DNA from: Brachypodium distachyon
Taxonomy: Eukaryota; Streptophyta; Magnoliopsida; Poales; Poaceae
Reading direction: 5' to 3'
Assembly: GCF_000005505.3 (NCBI RefSeq)
Contig: NC_016132.3
Coordinates: 14,684,501 to 14,748,500 of the forward strand
DNA: 64,000 nucleotides
Shown here: positions 22,797 through 35,056 of the stretch, piece by piece
Layout of the letters: the number at the start of each line of letters is the position of its first letter
Position numbering within the stretch: the stretch's first letter is position 1
Notes under the pieces: generated by a model
What the model was told of the DNA's origin: nothing
Database searches by the model: none
Seen by the model: only the letters and a program-made list of their open reading frames with translations
Position numbers and translations under genes: made by a program

Positions 22797-23700
22797 CTAA
22801 GCTAGCTGATGTCCGGCCGGCGGCTACTGTCGATCGTTGGTCGGTCGTTTGATGTGTAATCCAGATGTGGTAACTAAAGCTAGCTGTACGTGTGCCTGCC
22901 TGCTTTCCCAGCCCAAAATTGGCATGCGCCTGCGAAAATGCCTCTCCCGCATGCTCTGCTTCGTCCCGGTTTCAGTTTGTCCTTTCTGGGAAAACATTTG
23001 TAACTTCCGCTAGTAGTAGTAGTAGGCTCGTAGCTGCAAGCCTGCAAGTGTGCTGCACCCTTTTGTCACCGGCAGTTTAACAGCTTGAATCGCACGCTAT
23101 ATGCTGCCTGGTGTACTGTAAATTAACGGCCCTATTGTTCCGATTGTCTTTGTGTGTTACTTACTTCTAGAGTACAAGTTAACTGGAGTACTAAGTGACA
23201 ACGTTGTAAAAAAGCCCCCCTCTTCGCTTCTTTGGGGCCTTTTGTGCCGTATAAGAAGTTAAGTACTTCAGAGGAAGAAGGAAACAGTTCAGTTTAGATT
23301 CTACACGGTGCCAACCCCCGATGCATCATCAAGACATCAAGGTTCAGATCAGACGACAGGGCTCGAGCCGTGCTCGGTAACAGCTCACGTCCGCTTGTTA
23401 CAACTAGACGAGCCCCGTACGTTGTCGTGGAAATTTTTAGTTAACATACGTGAGCCCACGTTGTTGAGAACATACATGAATGAAAAATAGCAACAAAAGA
23501 GTATTCAGTGAAATGTATAATGGAATTGTATGATAAATTATAGATCATTCACTTAGTAAAAATAGCTTGATGAAAAATAGCATGCATGCATGTGCAAAAA
23601 ATATGAGTGTTTCACTAAATAGATATGAACAAATTAATAGTGTGATGATGTGGCATGCTTGCATGTTGAGAGAAATCAAGTAGCAGTAGCATGTTCTTCT
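22797..23700. other. 3' flank of GA2ox and gene-free DNA
   Basis: The stretch after the GA2ox stop is taken as its 3' UTR and spacer. It contains GCTAGCTAGC-type palindromes and a (GTA)n run near 23,010. Open frames here are short and unrelated to known families. No other feature is supported. Confidence 0.4.
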
Positions 23701-23717
23701 CCTTAGATATGGAAGAT

Positions 23718-24523
23718 TAGTGCTGTGCGTGGTACGGTTCGAGCTGATCCAAGAGAAACGTGGTATCTACGGATCGGATGTTCGGTTTACAAAAAAAATC
23801 GGAACAACTAAATCCTATCCAATTGAACCATTGATTCACCGGTTCGAACCTTCCTGTTCCTCAGGCCGAGGCAGCGATTGATCTCTCCAATTCCTCGATT
23901 TGCTGCTGCTGCCGCCGCCGCCGCTAAGCCCCACCGTGGTCGCCGCCGCCGTCTCCTTCAGTGCAAGTGATCACAGTTCGCACCGCCTGCAAATCCGCTC
24001 CCTCCCCACCCCCTCAGCGGCTCGCCGCCTTCAAAGCCGAAGCCAAGACGACTCCGCCGCTAAGACCATCGGCGGCCGCCTCCGCATCCCACGCCGCCAC
24101 CGGGTGGATTCGTCTCCATCGCGCCGGCGCCCCCAACTCCCCGCCAACCTCCACCATTACCCTGCTGTCGATTCAGCGAGATTGAAGTTTTTCTACCTCC
24201 GTCCCAGGCGCGCACTGCAGCCGAGCAGGCGACGAAAATAACTCCTCCATTACCCTGCTGTCGGCAACCTTCTTCGAGCTTTGAGCTATTCGGCTTTTCC
24301 GGCCTGCAGCAGAGCAGCCGACGAGAGCCCTCTGGCAAGACGAAGCATGCTGTTCTTTTCGGTATGCAGTATGCGCAGGCAATTTAGGTTCGAACCAAAA
24401 GATCCATTGGATCGTGTGGATCACGGATGCTGCTCCAATGGATCGAACCTTTTTACTCCCTTGCACCCTAGGTACGTGAAGTTTGGTGCGGTTCAGAGCC
24501 GGTACGAGCCACGCCCACCCCTA
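23718..24523. mobile_element. Possible hAT-like non-autonomous element
   Basis: The left edge TAGTGCTGTGCGTGG and the right edge, read on the minus strand as TAGGGGTGGGCGTGG, are imperfect inverted ends of the kind seen in plant hAT elements. The 806 bp between hold a GC-rich, leader-like core without a convincing gene. The flanking octamers (TGGAAGAT and GTTACAAT) do not match, so the call is weak. Confidence 0.25.
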
Positions 24524-24964
24524 GTTACAATCCGTTTTACTAAACCAACTAGTGGAATGTCCGTGCTTCGTGACGGCTGATGTTCAACATATAATGGAAA
24601 CGAATATTGAAAAGAAGGTGCATATCGTTTGCACGGAATACATATCGGCCATACCCAATTGCTATGATAACAAAATTCGACAATACCAAAACATTGAAAA
24701 ACGACGATAAATAATATGAGAACTCAAGAATACAGAACTTGGTTCATACATAGGATGCGGTACAAACAGATCTATCTAAAGTACCACATTAAATAACATC
24801 AAAGAAAGGTAAACTGGAACCAACCTATAATAGGGCAAGCTTGTTCAAGTATATTACAATAAAAATATGCCTGGAAGGCAAATTGGAAACAAAGATCATG
24901 ATTAGTGACAACAAAAACACTTACCACATCTATTAGCTGATGAAATGGTAGGAGCAAACCTTCA

Positions 24965-26701
24965 CTAACAGCATACAAGAACGATGTCGCCATTCTCTAC
25001 AGCCTCCCAGATATTTTCAAGCCTCTCATTCCTACAAGGACTTGAGTTGATATTAACAACTGGCACAGTTTGGTACCTCTTTTGTACAGTAGGATAGAAT
25101 CACATAAGGTAGATTATATGTATCCTGGAGGTTATGGTAGATTAATATAGACAACTTGTAACATATACATTTTTATATTAGTGATATACAAGAAATGGAA
25201 GTTGAAGGACTCAGCTACTTATGGCTAATGAATTTGTTCAGGGTTCAGAAGACCGTAACCGGATGGTTTGAGTTTCCAACGCATTTGCAGCATTGCCTTT
25301 TTCAAATTTTAGTAAGCCCCAAAATTACACCACTGAAATTAAGCAACCAAACTCAGTAAAGGGATACGTTCAAAATGCAGATATTACCTTATTACATCCA
25401 AACAAAACGTATGAAATATCATGTTTATGGGAATTCCTAGATTAGTGTGAATAGTCCCAAGAGGAGCAACAATATCACCAACATCCTCCCCGGAAGGCCG
25501 AAACATGGCCCTTATAGATTTGGGATAACACAACAAACCTACAGATGCAAAGCATGACAGTGAAACTTTGCTCATATGTCAGCTTATTAGTGCAACCAGA
25601 AAACCATAATGCTTTTAGAAAATATTGGTCACTTGGAAAAATAAATAAACACAGATTCTAGAGTACTAAGTGACAATGTGTTACCGGTATTATGAGCAGC
25701 TCTGCAGAAATCAAAGTTCAGTTCTCACAAACTCAGCTTCATATTTCAGTCTATTTGTTGTTCACCTTTAACCCCACTTCAGGTGGGTTTCATTCTCATG
25801 CTTCATGATAGCATAAGCAGCAAGTATACAGTACCTTAGTCTTAAAAAAACATATAATTTTCTTCCCTGTTACATTGTGTCGTCAGTGGTGTTCCCCATA
25901 TAATTGACATATATTCTTTGAACATTCTAAAAGAAAAAAGGGGATCAAACTTGTTACACACATGTTCCCCAAATAATTGACTTTCTCCTCTATCAAAATC
26001 TATTTGACAGAGAGAATGGGTTAAAATTCAGATATATTGCCAGACTTACAGTTGTACATAATTGAAGTTAAGAACAAAGCATTTCAAAAATAAGAAACAA
26101 GGGAATATGAAACATATGAAATTTGTAAACAAAGAATGAGCAAAACAACAAAACATGTGCATCCAAAACTTATTTATTCCTACTTACTACTTACATGAAT
26201 TATATTCTGAGTCTTCTGAGTGAGTTCCAGGTACCAATGAGCCAAATGGAATCACGATCAAATTCGTTAGCAAGTGATTGACGAACCGCCTATGATTTAT
26301 CGAAATTATGTCCAATTATGCTATCTCAGATAAGCATCAACATAAAAATTTCCTACAACAACCTTCATTTATATTAAAAGATCATGCATTTTACTTGACG
26401 CTCTTTTACCAAAATATTGCAGTAATCAAGTCATGACCCAAAGATTTCCGCACATTTTACGGACTACAAAATTATAAATCACCACATGAATTTATTTTGT
26501 TTCAAAATACCGCGCCAGATTGCCAGAAGACCATGAGTAAGAAAGAAGTGTCTACTCTTGGCAAAAGTCTAAACTACTCCTAAGTGCCCATCGATGGAAG
26601 GAAATCTCAATCAATACAGGGGCACATTGAGGAGTAAGACGGAGAGAGGTATGGATAGGGTTAGTTACCTTGAGGTGCTGGATGCCGAACGAGTGGTCCA
26701 T
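24965..26701 (-). CDS. Probable four-exon gene of unknown function, about 101 aa
   Basis: I did not recognise the product. Four minus-strand exons join with correct splice sites and closing phases: 26701-26669 (MDHSFGIQHLK), 26289-26235 (AVRQSLANEFDRDSIWLI), 25538-25388 (LLCYPKSIRAMFRPSGED onward, through DIVAPLGTIHTNLGIPINM) and 25031-24965 (NERLENIWEAVENGDIVLVCC, stop). Exon phases are 0, 1, 2 and the total is 306 nt. The frame upstream of the first Met contains a TGA in the adjacent 146-bp repeat copy, which sets the start. The protein is mixed polar/hydrophobic with no signal peptide or clear membrane span and ends in VCC. Alternatives are a truncated relic of a larger gene or missing exons in the 25.6-26.2 kb gap. 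Confidence 0.45.
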
Positions 26702-26735
26702 GAGGGCCAGGGGAGAGTATCCGGCGATGGAGATC

Positions 26736-27170
26736 GCCTGCGCAAGGGACGCCGATGACTGTCAGCAGCATGGTGCTGCCCCCGCCAAGCGCAGCCTCAA
26801 CGGTGGCCAACAGGCGGCGGCGGCCATCGTCTTCATCATCCGCCGCTGCTTCATGTGTGAGGAAGAGGAACGGCGGAGGGCGCCTGCGCAAGGGACGCCG
26901 ATGACTGTCGGCAGCATGGTGCCGCCCCCGCCAAGCGCGGCCTCAACGGTGGCCAACAGGCGGCGACGGCCGTCGTCTTCATCGTCCGCAATTGCTTCAT
27001 GTGTGAGGAAGAGGAATGGCGGAGGGCGCCCACGCGGGAGACACTGATGACGTCGAGCGCCCCGGTGCCGCCCCCGTCGAGCGCGGCCTCGGCGGGGGCC
27101 AACTGGCAGTGGAGGCCGCCATCGTCATCCGCCGTTGTGTCGTGCGAGAGGAGGGGCGCTGGTGACGAGA
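26736..27170. repeat. 146-bp tandem repeat, three copies
   Basis: Copies start at 26736, 26882 and 27028, giving an exact 146-bp period. The first two are about 90% alike; the third is clearly diverged. Each contains a GCC/CTC-rich segment that reads on the minus strand as an Ala/Pro/Arg-rich, transit-peptide-like run, but 146 is not a multiple of three, so the frame shifts between copies. The block lies directly upstream of the unknown four-exon gene and probably forms its leader. Confidence 0.8.
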
Positions 27171-27526
27171 CGTCTCTGGAGTAGGGGATGGGATGGGGAC
27201 GATGGCGGATCTGGAGGGCTAGAAAGGAGGAGGTGGATCGAGAGAACGGAAAGAACGGGTGCGTGGAGAACGGTGGAACGTGGTGCGGGAGAGAGGAGCT
27301 AATTACGGCCGTGATTGATTGTTGGATTGTTTTTTTTTTAGGGTTCAGATAGGGATGGTTTTCTTGGGGTGCGGGGATCGGACGGGTGGGACGAGTGCGA
27401 CGGATGAACGTACGTACCAAACTCGAAATTAAGTAGTAGTAAAGATAGGGTGCTAAATTAGGCATTTGCAATGACAGGTGACAGTTCACGTGGGTGCCAT
27501 GCTTTCCTTTTCCGTGACAAATAGTA

Positions 27527-27639
27527 CTCCCTCTGATTCTAAATTCTTGACTCAAATTTGTCAAAATATGGATGTATCTATTCTTAAAAAACGTCTACAT
27601 ACACGTAATATTTTGACAATAATTTAGTATTGGAGGGAG
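27527..27639. mobile_element. Stowaway MITE
   Basis: CTCCCTCTGATTCTAAATTC follows TA and the element ends TATTGGAGGGAG before TA. The 113-bp body has the CTCAAATTTGTC and ACGTAATATTTTGAC blocks shared with other copies here. Confidence 0.75.
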
Positions 27640-29445
27640 TAGTATGTATGTAAGGTTCGTGCTAACCTACATGTTGACCCTACAAGCAATTTTTTCTTTG
27701 AAAGCATGCCAAAATGCCAAATTAGTCCTTAAAAAAAAGCTAGCCAAATTAAAGCATCCGGTTTTGTTCCTCATCGTTCATTTCCCTCCCTCCCTCCTTC
27801 CCTCCCACCCATGTTGTCGTACAATTGTTTTTTTTAACGGGTAAGGCTTCTCATTTCTCAAATAATAGTACAATTGGGTTTACCTGCCATTTGCTGCCCA
27901 GCCACTAATTGGTGCTTATCTTCACGCCTTGTCGCCCCCTTGCAATGGCATTCATCGGTTGGTTAAAAAGGGAAAAACAAGTTTGCAGCACCGGTACATT
28001 TGTACATCCTTTTCTATCCACGCAACCACGCGAGGCCGGACGACACGTGCTGATGCGACTGACGGGAAAGCTGGTTTGGACGGATGAGCAGAGAGAGAGA
28101 ACCCGCGCTCGAGCCGCACGTCGGTTTCTTCTTGCAGGATAAACATTGCACGTACCAAACGAGCAAAAATAAGGAACCGGGTGCCATATATATCCACTCG
28201 ATCGGCTCGGACTTTGTCGCCGCCGCCGCGGCTGCTGCTCCTGGCGTCCCGCAGACAGATTCCCACGAGCCTTGGGCTTCATCACACGGATGCCTGTTAC
28301 CACTCGATCGACCAGCCCAAATAGTCTAGCCGTCCGGACTTCGCGTGCGTGCTGCTCATATAATTGTTGGTTGCGTGGGGGCAATTATTGACGTACGTGT
28401 AGGCGCGCGTACTAGGATTAATCTATCGACGACCACCGTCATTCACGAGGTCCGGTCGCGTTTGCTATCGAGCCCAGGCTCCTAGCTAGTTCGACCGGAT
28501 AAGGCCGTTCCCGAATCTAGTCTCAGTGGCAGTAGAAGAACAGTAGCAGCATTCTGGTGTGTTCTCTGCCATTGCTCATGGGGAAATAGCGGTGTGGTTG
28601 ATCTGGTGGATTTTTGTGCGGAACCCGACAAGCATGCATATTAAATGGCTTAAATTTGTCAAATAAATATAAATGCATCTGAAACCAAAACGGGACGGAG
28701 GAAGTACCAGTAGTATAAAAGAACTGTGCACATAATGCATGGACGATGAAATGGCCTCACATGGCGATCGACCGCGCGCGCTTAGGGCGCCGGCACACGT
28801 AGAAGAGAGCCTCGTGCTCGCGCGCGAGCTGAGCATATAGCACGTACGGTCCGAGCGGCGTCCCGGGCGGGGATCTGCAGCCTAGGCCTGTCCGGGGCGC
28901 CGTCGCATCGGTCGATCCATCGATGGCGGGACACGGGACACACTGCACACAGCACGAACACGTGCGTGCATGCGCTAGCTGCATATGCCAAATCTGGTCT
29001 CGGTTCACGTTGGTACGTACGCGCTCGATTGATCGATCGATGGACAACTGACGTATCGATTCGATACGTCAGGGAGGGCTACGTACGGAAAGCTATAGCT
29101 AGCGGGGCCGCCAGAATCGAGCAGGGGCTCGATCGATTCAGATTCGATTCGATCTGGGGTCGAGAAATATGTGTGTGACTAGCTGCTGCTATACGCACGT
29201 GCATAATACTACTGGTATGCTACACTTCTCGTTAACTAAGATGATCTATCAGCCGGAGGTGGCCCGTTAAATTGAAGAGAGGGAGAGAGAAACGTTCAAA
29301 CTGAAAGGAAAAAATGGTGTAACTATTTTCAAACAAAGGTATTAAATGTCGATGGACATGTCAGAGACATCGGATCAAGATCCGAGGGTCATCCACACTT
29401 TCCCCTCCGTAACGTGTTATCGCTGGATTAAAATCTGACGACCAA

Positions 29446-29568
29446 CAGGGGCGGAGTTACAGCGTAGACATTGGGTTCAGATGAGGAATTGGATCCGAGC
29501 CTACACATATGAACCCCATGATTATAGTGTAATGAACCCAGTGGTTTCCTTTTCTGGCTCCACCCGTG
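29446..29568. mobile_element. hAT-type MITE with perfect 8-bp target duplication
   Basis: The left end CAGGGGCGGAGTTACAG and the right end, minus strand CACGGGTGGAGCCAGAA, are imperfect inverted repeats. They are bracketed by ACGACCAA at 29438-29445 and 29569-29576. An 8-bp duplication and CA(G/C)GGG.GGAG ends fit the common grass hAT MITE type. It has inserted into an older dispersed repeat related to the segment near 31,600-31,800. Confidence 0.8.
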
Positions 29569-30464
29569 ACGACCAATCACGTCGACTTGTCTCTAACTAA
29601 AAAAATACAGACGACTTCTTAATAGCAAAACATGAAAAAGGAATATAATGTCTCTGTAAAATATAGAAAGACGTGGTTCTCCGTTAAGATGTTGTGGTTA
29701 TTTCTCTTCTGTCAGTTGACCATTTTTGTCCCCGTCTGATCCAGCGCCGCTCCGTTACCGTACCATGTTTTTTCACGTCATTATCCGTCCGTATTCCTTA
29801 TTTGTTTTTGCATTCATATCATGTCCGTGCCGCTTCCAAACCAATGGAAATTGTGAAATAAAATATGGTACTATATAAAATCATTATCCGGTCCCGTTTT
29901 ACATATATGCTATATTCCTCAAGTATGTACATCGATCGCGGTCTTGTATGATTCAAAAACAAAAACGAAATATCAGTAGAGAGCAAGCGTACATGCACAC
30001 GCAGGATATGCTTTCGTTGGTTAATTCGGTGTACGTACGGACCACCGCGATGTCTCTGCGCCCGTCGACGTCACACACGCTTACGTGAGTGCGTGCGTAC
30101 AGTCGGTGATTAATCGATCCGGAAACGTGCCAATATAGTCTGCAGCCGCGCCGGCTTTTTATACTCCCTGCAATCAATGCACCCGGCCCTCTCGTTTCGG
30201 CCGAAAACTGCATACCACGCTCGATCGAATCATCCAAGTATACAGATACACACATGCTTCTCGATGACTCGATCGATGGACTTACGGTATAATCGTACAG
30301 TAGTTGCTTTCGCTTCCAGACGTAGGTACACGGAACGACGAACCGGGAAAAACGGCCCTCCTGCTCCTGGCTTGGAATCATTCCACCTCTGGTGGAAATC
30401 CTGGACCACCCGTACGTCCATATGCTCCCTTGCGAGTTGCAGACACGTTATACGTACTCATGTA

Positions 30465-30546
30465 ATCGCTCCGTTTCATAAAAATTGACACGATTTTAAA
30501 TCAGAACTAAGTTAAAATCATGTCAATCTTCGTGAAACGGAGGAAG
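30465..30546. mobile_element. Short fold-back MITE
   Basis: The ends CTCCGTTTCATAAAAATTGA and, on the minus strand, CTCCGTTTCACGAAGATTGA form an 82-bp hairpin flanked by TA. The centre is AT-rich. It is consistent with a small Stowaway-like element. Confidence 0.65.
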
Positions 30547-32276
30547 TACCTGACAGGAATGCATGCAGGGATCAGGCACTCCAGTTTGGAGTTGGAACGG
30601 GGCACACATGTGGAAAAAGTTTCGAACTAACAAGGTGGCGACTGCGACCAAAGCCAGAACCATTTTTTGTCGAGCACGATCGATCGACCTGCAGCGCCAG
30701 AGCCACTAGAGGGCCCAGATCAGCTTGCCCCGCCCCAATTCCATGCGTTCCGGTTGTTTCCTTTCGAGCCCCCTGCCCCAGTTGCCTGCCCTTTTATCTC
30801 TCAGCGATCAGTTACGTTCATGCATTCTTGGCCACACGTACCTACACTACAATCGGTACTACTACGTACATGCGAGATAGCTATGTCCCGATCGAGCCTG
30901 CAATTAACGGCAACTCGACCGATCAATCTGCAAGTAGAGACAGTAATCTCGAATTTGGTTCAAAAGCAGGCAGCGAATCCTGGAACGACCAAGTTACACG
31001 GTACTCCTATGTAAGCTAGTACTAGTACAACTAGTAGCATGCCACCGGTGGATCACTCACCTGGGGATACAAAACCGTTCTCCTTCGATTAGAGTCGTCT
31101 GCATTATTGACAGTTTCGATGGACCAGGCAGACAGAAGCAAAGCCTGGATGCGCGCGGGATCCACTTGTCCAGCAAAAGGGCACGAATCGGGGAGGTCAC
31201 AGGACTTAAACATACGATAGGCCACGCGAGCCAAAGGCGTGCCGTACTGTGCTGCCCCTGCCTGGCCTGTCGTGTGATGTGACAGAAAAAAATTAAAGGG
31301 AGCGGCGAACCTGCGTTTCATGATCATTGATAGATGGATGGGTGGATCGAGCTAGTATTAAGCTGGTTGTGGTGTGTGTGTGTGGAGGGGGGTCTGTCTT
31401 TGAAAAGTCGACGCTGCATGCGGACGTTCAGTTTCAAGTGGCGTGCAAGATGTTCCTAGTGAAAATGTGAAATCATGGGGGAAATAGGCGAAGTTTGCAG
31501 GGTTGAACGGCACACCGCGTTTGGCTGACGGCTCTATGCGCGGATATGATGTTTTCTTTTTAACGAATATTCTGATATTTTTCAATACCAAAACCGTATT
31601 CGGAGTTAGCTGGCGTCTGAATTTTAAACAGAAGACTTAAATCTCCGGACTCTTGAATTAAGATCTAAGTGTCATCCCCACTCTCTCTTCTCCCGCATGC
31701 TGTTGTTGGATTAAGATCCAATGTTCAAACACGTCAGCTGATCGCTAACTAAGAAACAAGCGACTTCTTAATAGCAAACCGTTTTCTGAATCCCCACATT
31801 CGATAATAAAATTCCACCGGGAACCTACCATGCTGTATGCAGATATCGACCTTCTTTTTTTGGATTGTGATAAGTGTATTTTCATAGTTTAAATATTGTT
31901 CACGGTGCAAATTCCGCCCTTGCGTGGCGGGTTATTGGACATTCAACTGTGGATACCGAGCTTAGCAAATTTTTGTCGAACTCTTTTTGGAATGGAATGG
32001 ATTAATACAATTTGACTAAGAGTCATCATTTTTATGGTTTAGGGTGGTGGCTGCACCCCAAAACCTACCAAGGATCGAACCCCAGGTTTGACCCTCGGCG
32101 TGTCTCATTTGAGCCGAATTTCTTTTGGCAGTAGGAGATGCAATCCGTTCACGCTTCACACTGAAGCGTCAGTGACTTCGTCGATCTCAAAACGTTTTCA
32201 CGATTCTGGTCATCCGTGTGAGTGTGTGCGCACGGCGGTGTACGTCGTGTGTGATCATTGTTCCTAAAATAAAGTA

Positions 32277-32400
32277 CTTCCTTCGTCTAACAAAGGATGT
32301 CTGAATTTTGATTAAATTTGAATGCATCTATACATCAAGTCATGTCTACATACATCAACATTTTGACAAACTTGAGACATCTTTTGCTGGACGGTGAAAG
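32277..32400. mobile_element. Stowaway MITE, same family as the element at 47738
   Basis: CTTCCTTCGTCTAACAAAGG follows TA and the right end GCTGGACGGTGAAAG precedes TA. The body (TTTGATTAAATTTGAATGCA, then CTTGAGACATCTTTTG) matches the inner element at 47,738-47,861 closely. Confidence 0.7.
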
Positions 32401-33114
32401 TATAGGAGCCCGGGAATAGCCGCATCTTATTACAAGCAATTAATATTTCGACCCTGAACCAGTTTGAGCTTAACCCCAGTGGATCGGAATCGGGTTCACT
32501 GAGCGAGCGAGCGCTCCATTACAGATTTTTACAGGCACTGAGGCACCGTCTCTTCCTGCTGCCCCCCTCCGGGGAGCTAGCTGCGTGCTATGGACCGCCC
32601 ATTCGTGGAACGGGCTGTACCCACCAATACCTACGTACCTGCGCGCCTGCCATGCCACCCCTCTGCCACGGGGGGCTGTCGGCTCCAAAGAATCATGCAA
32701 TAATTACCAGCTTCTTCTATCGGCGGCATACAGAGGAGAGGATTGAGCTTTTGAGCATCTCGTGTGCAGAGAGAATCTCTCTGCCCGTTCGCGCCAGGTG
32801 GATGTATTTACTTGCGCCAGGAGCAAACGAGCAACTCGTGACCGCCTACGCACGTTTCCCCGACTAGACAAGTCAATTGGTGAAAATTGGTGAAATTGGC
32901 AGCTAGCTTATTTATCCCTTTATCCATTCGCACCCACCCCACCCCGGCCACCCTCCGCGCTGCGCATGCATGCATGTCCTCGTGGGCTCTCGAGGACTTG
33001 AAGTACGTACGTCGCATGCATGCAGATAAGACGGAGCTAGAGAGAAAGCCTCTTCTTTTCGCTCGTGGCCCGGCATGTGCATGCCAATGGCAATGCCAGC
33101 GTCCCAGTCAGCTA

Positions 33115-33226
33115 CTCTCTCCGTTCCAAATTCTTGCCTCAAATTTATCCAAAAATAAATATATTTATTTTTTAAAAACGTTTATATACATGTAATAGTC
33201 CGACAAAAATTATGAAACGGAAGGAA
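33115..33226. mobile_element. Stowaway-like MITE (diverged)
   Basis: CTCTCTCCGTTCCAAATTC follows TA and the right end TATGAAACGGAAGGAA precedes TA. The body has the CTCAAATTTAT and ACATGTAATAGTCCGAC blocks. Confidence 0.6.
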
Positions 33227-33944
33227 TACTGACCATAGCTATGGTCAGTACAACTCCTAGTGACAAGTGCAAGCAGGGGAAGTTCATACTCTATGTGGGA
33301 GGTGCAATGCATCTCTCGCTCTAAAGACGTGGTACTCCTAGACTACAGGACTACCACGTACTGGATTCATCGAGATGTGATGGAACGGTGTACCAGGGTG
33401 CGTGGCATGCATGTAGACGCCGGGCCGATCGATGTATGTCGAGAGCGGGATATGGACAACGAAAAAGGGTGTGGGCAGGGTAGGTGTTCGATCAAAATCC
33501 ACGGACAGTTCCAAACTGAGGAGACCATGGGGAAACTACTGGACATCGGGGGTATAGTGTTCACGTGACGTCAGAACTGGGGAGAGCTACACAACCTCAA
33601 GTCGTCGTCTTCTGGTAAGCAAGAGGACCCTTGTTTGGGAGCGCAATGCAAGTGCAGATGTTGTGCAGGCGCAGCAGAGACGTGACCCTTGCAGAAGAAA
33701 ACGCGAAGAGCCGGGTATAGTGGATATGTGGATGCGTGAATTATCGTGGGCCGGGCCGCTTCAAAGCCTGGTAACGCGTGTCGTCGTGGCCTGGCCCAGA
33801 TTATGCTGCTCATCCGTCCAGCTCGCAATACATGAAGAGAAGTTCAAAAACCCGCTGTCCACTTTTGCATTTATCCAACGTTTCCTTGATGATTTGTCTC
33901 TCATTCGTGATGTTGTCCATGCTGTGACACCGGAGCCTCCTCCT

Positions 33945-34457
33945 GGTGGTGGTCGCCTTGTCCCGCCCACCAACCGCTGGTCTCCTCCGTCGGCTGGTAT
34001 GTGTAAAATTAATGCGGATGCTGGAGTTGCAAGGTCAGGTGCAGGTGGTTCTTGTGCTGCGGTCTGTCGCGATGAATGTGGAAGATTCATGAGAGCCTCT
34101 TCGATTACAATCGAGGGCATGACCGACCCTACAATACTTGAAGCATTGGCATGTAATGAAGGCTTGTCTCTGGCCTTGGACCTTAACATCTCAAAAGTTT
34201 GTGTTGTTTCGTACTGCTTAACGGTTATCAAGAGTCTACAACAAGATGATCTTTGCTATTATAGTGCGATCATTAAGGATATTGTGGCAAGGAAGGATCA
34301 GTTCCGTGATGCTGTTTTCAGACGTGAGAAGAGAACTCTTTATAGAGATGCTCATAATCTAGTTAGAGCGGAGTTACCGCTTTCTGTTGGCCATCATATT
34401 TGGCTTTTAAGTACCCCATGCATTACTTGTATTCCTGTTCAAGTTGGTGTTGAATAA
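33945..34457 (+). pseudogene. Reverse-transcriptase-type RNase H (RVT_3) relic
   Basis: An open frame (upstream to 33663) contains the RNase H pattern of plant non-LTR retrotransposons: CKINADAGVARSGAGG with the first catalytic Asp, then ILEALACNEGLSLALD with the Glu, then KVCVVSYCLTVIKSLQ where the family usually has Asp before Cys but Tyr is present, and finally RDAHNLVRAE. Loss of that acidic residue argues against catalysis. The sequence ends near an AATAAA-like tail after the stop. No reverse transcriptase or endonuclease is adjacent, so it is a 3' fragment or a captured domain. Expression is unknown. Confidence 0.65.
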
Positions 34458-35056
34458 AGCTGGCCTTTCCCCTAAAAATAAAATATCCGTCCAGCAGAAC
34501 TGAATCCCCAATAGCGCGGTTACAAGACAAGAATGATTATGTAATTATGTTCCTTGTTATCGTTTCACTTTGCACCACAGAAAGAGTGCTCTGTTTGGCT
34601 CCACCAAGGCAAAAGGAAAGAGAAACAGGAACCGAGGAGTGTCTCATTGTCAATTACTAATTCAGCCAACGAACCCATAAAACATGTACCGACGCAAATG
34701 CAATTCATCAGAAGTGTTCTTCAAGGAAGAACACAGACAGGGTATCGGACTACCGGTGACTATGTTTGGATATCTTACATGCTCAGAATGCTGCGGGCGA
34801 GTTAACTGGGAAATAATTGAAGATGAAGAAAGGACACAGCAAGTTACATAAGCGGCAACAGATTTTGCTAGAGTGGCACAGCAGTGGCAGGTGCTGGAAC
34901 ATGCACCTCAAATACAATCAGGAACTCGAACTGTTTATAGCTTTGGACACTTTCTTCCATCGCAAAACACTTCGAGTTTGTTCTTATCAAGCAAATGGTT
35001 TTCGATTAGGCCCAGATATGACATGGTGTTATTACATGCATAACAGCGCTGGCTTG
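34458..35056. other. 3' region between the RNase H relic and UBC13
   Basis: This probably includes the UBC13 3' UTR, whose stop is at 35057. A few short open frames (for example 34,554-34,805) show no recognisable motif. Nothing else is supported. Confidence 0.4.

Larger units (their letters stand above)
27640..33100. other. Long gene-free, MITE-bearing intergenic DNA
   Basis: I found no supported gene. The block contains palindrome-rich patches (GATCGATCGATC near 29,030; CGTACGTA runs near 28,990 and 30,030), a partial Stowaway end near 28,650-28,710, and the MITEs listed separately. A diverged segment at 32,030-32,270 has a GGATCGAACCCC core reminiscent of a tRNA B box, as in some SINEs, without a convincing A box. 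Open frames of 60-140 codons on both strands lack recognisable motifs and splice context. Confidence 0.4.

Noticed and set aside
23718..24523. Full hAT element call
   Set aside because: Ends are only partly inverted and the flanking octamers do not match, so only a weak candidate is listed.
32030..32270. SINE
   Set aside because: A B-box-like GGATCGAACCCC is present but no convincing A box, poly(A) tail or flanking duplication was seen.
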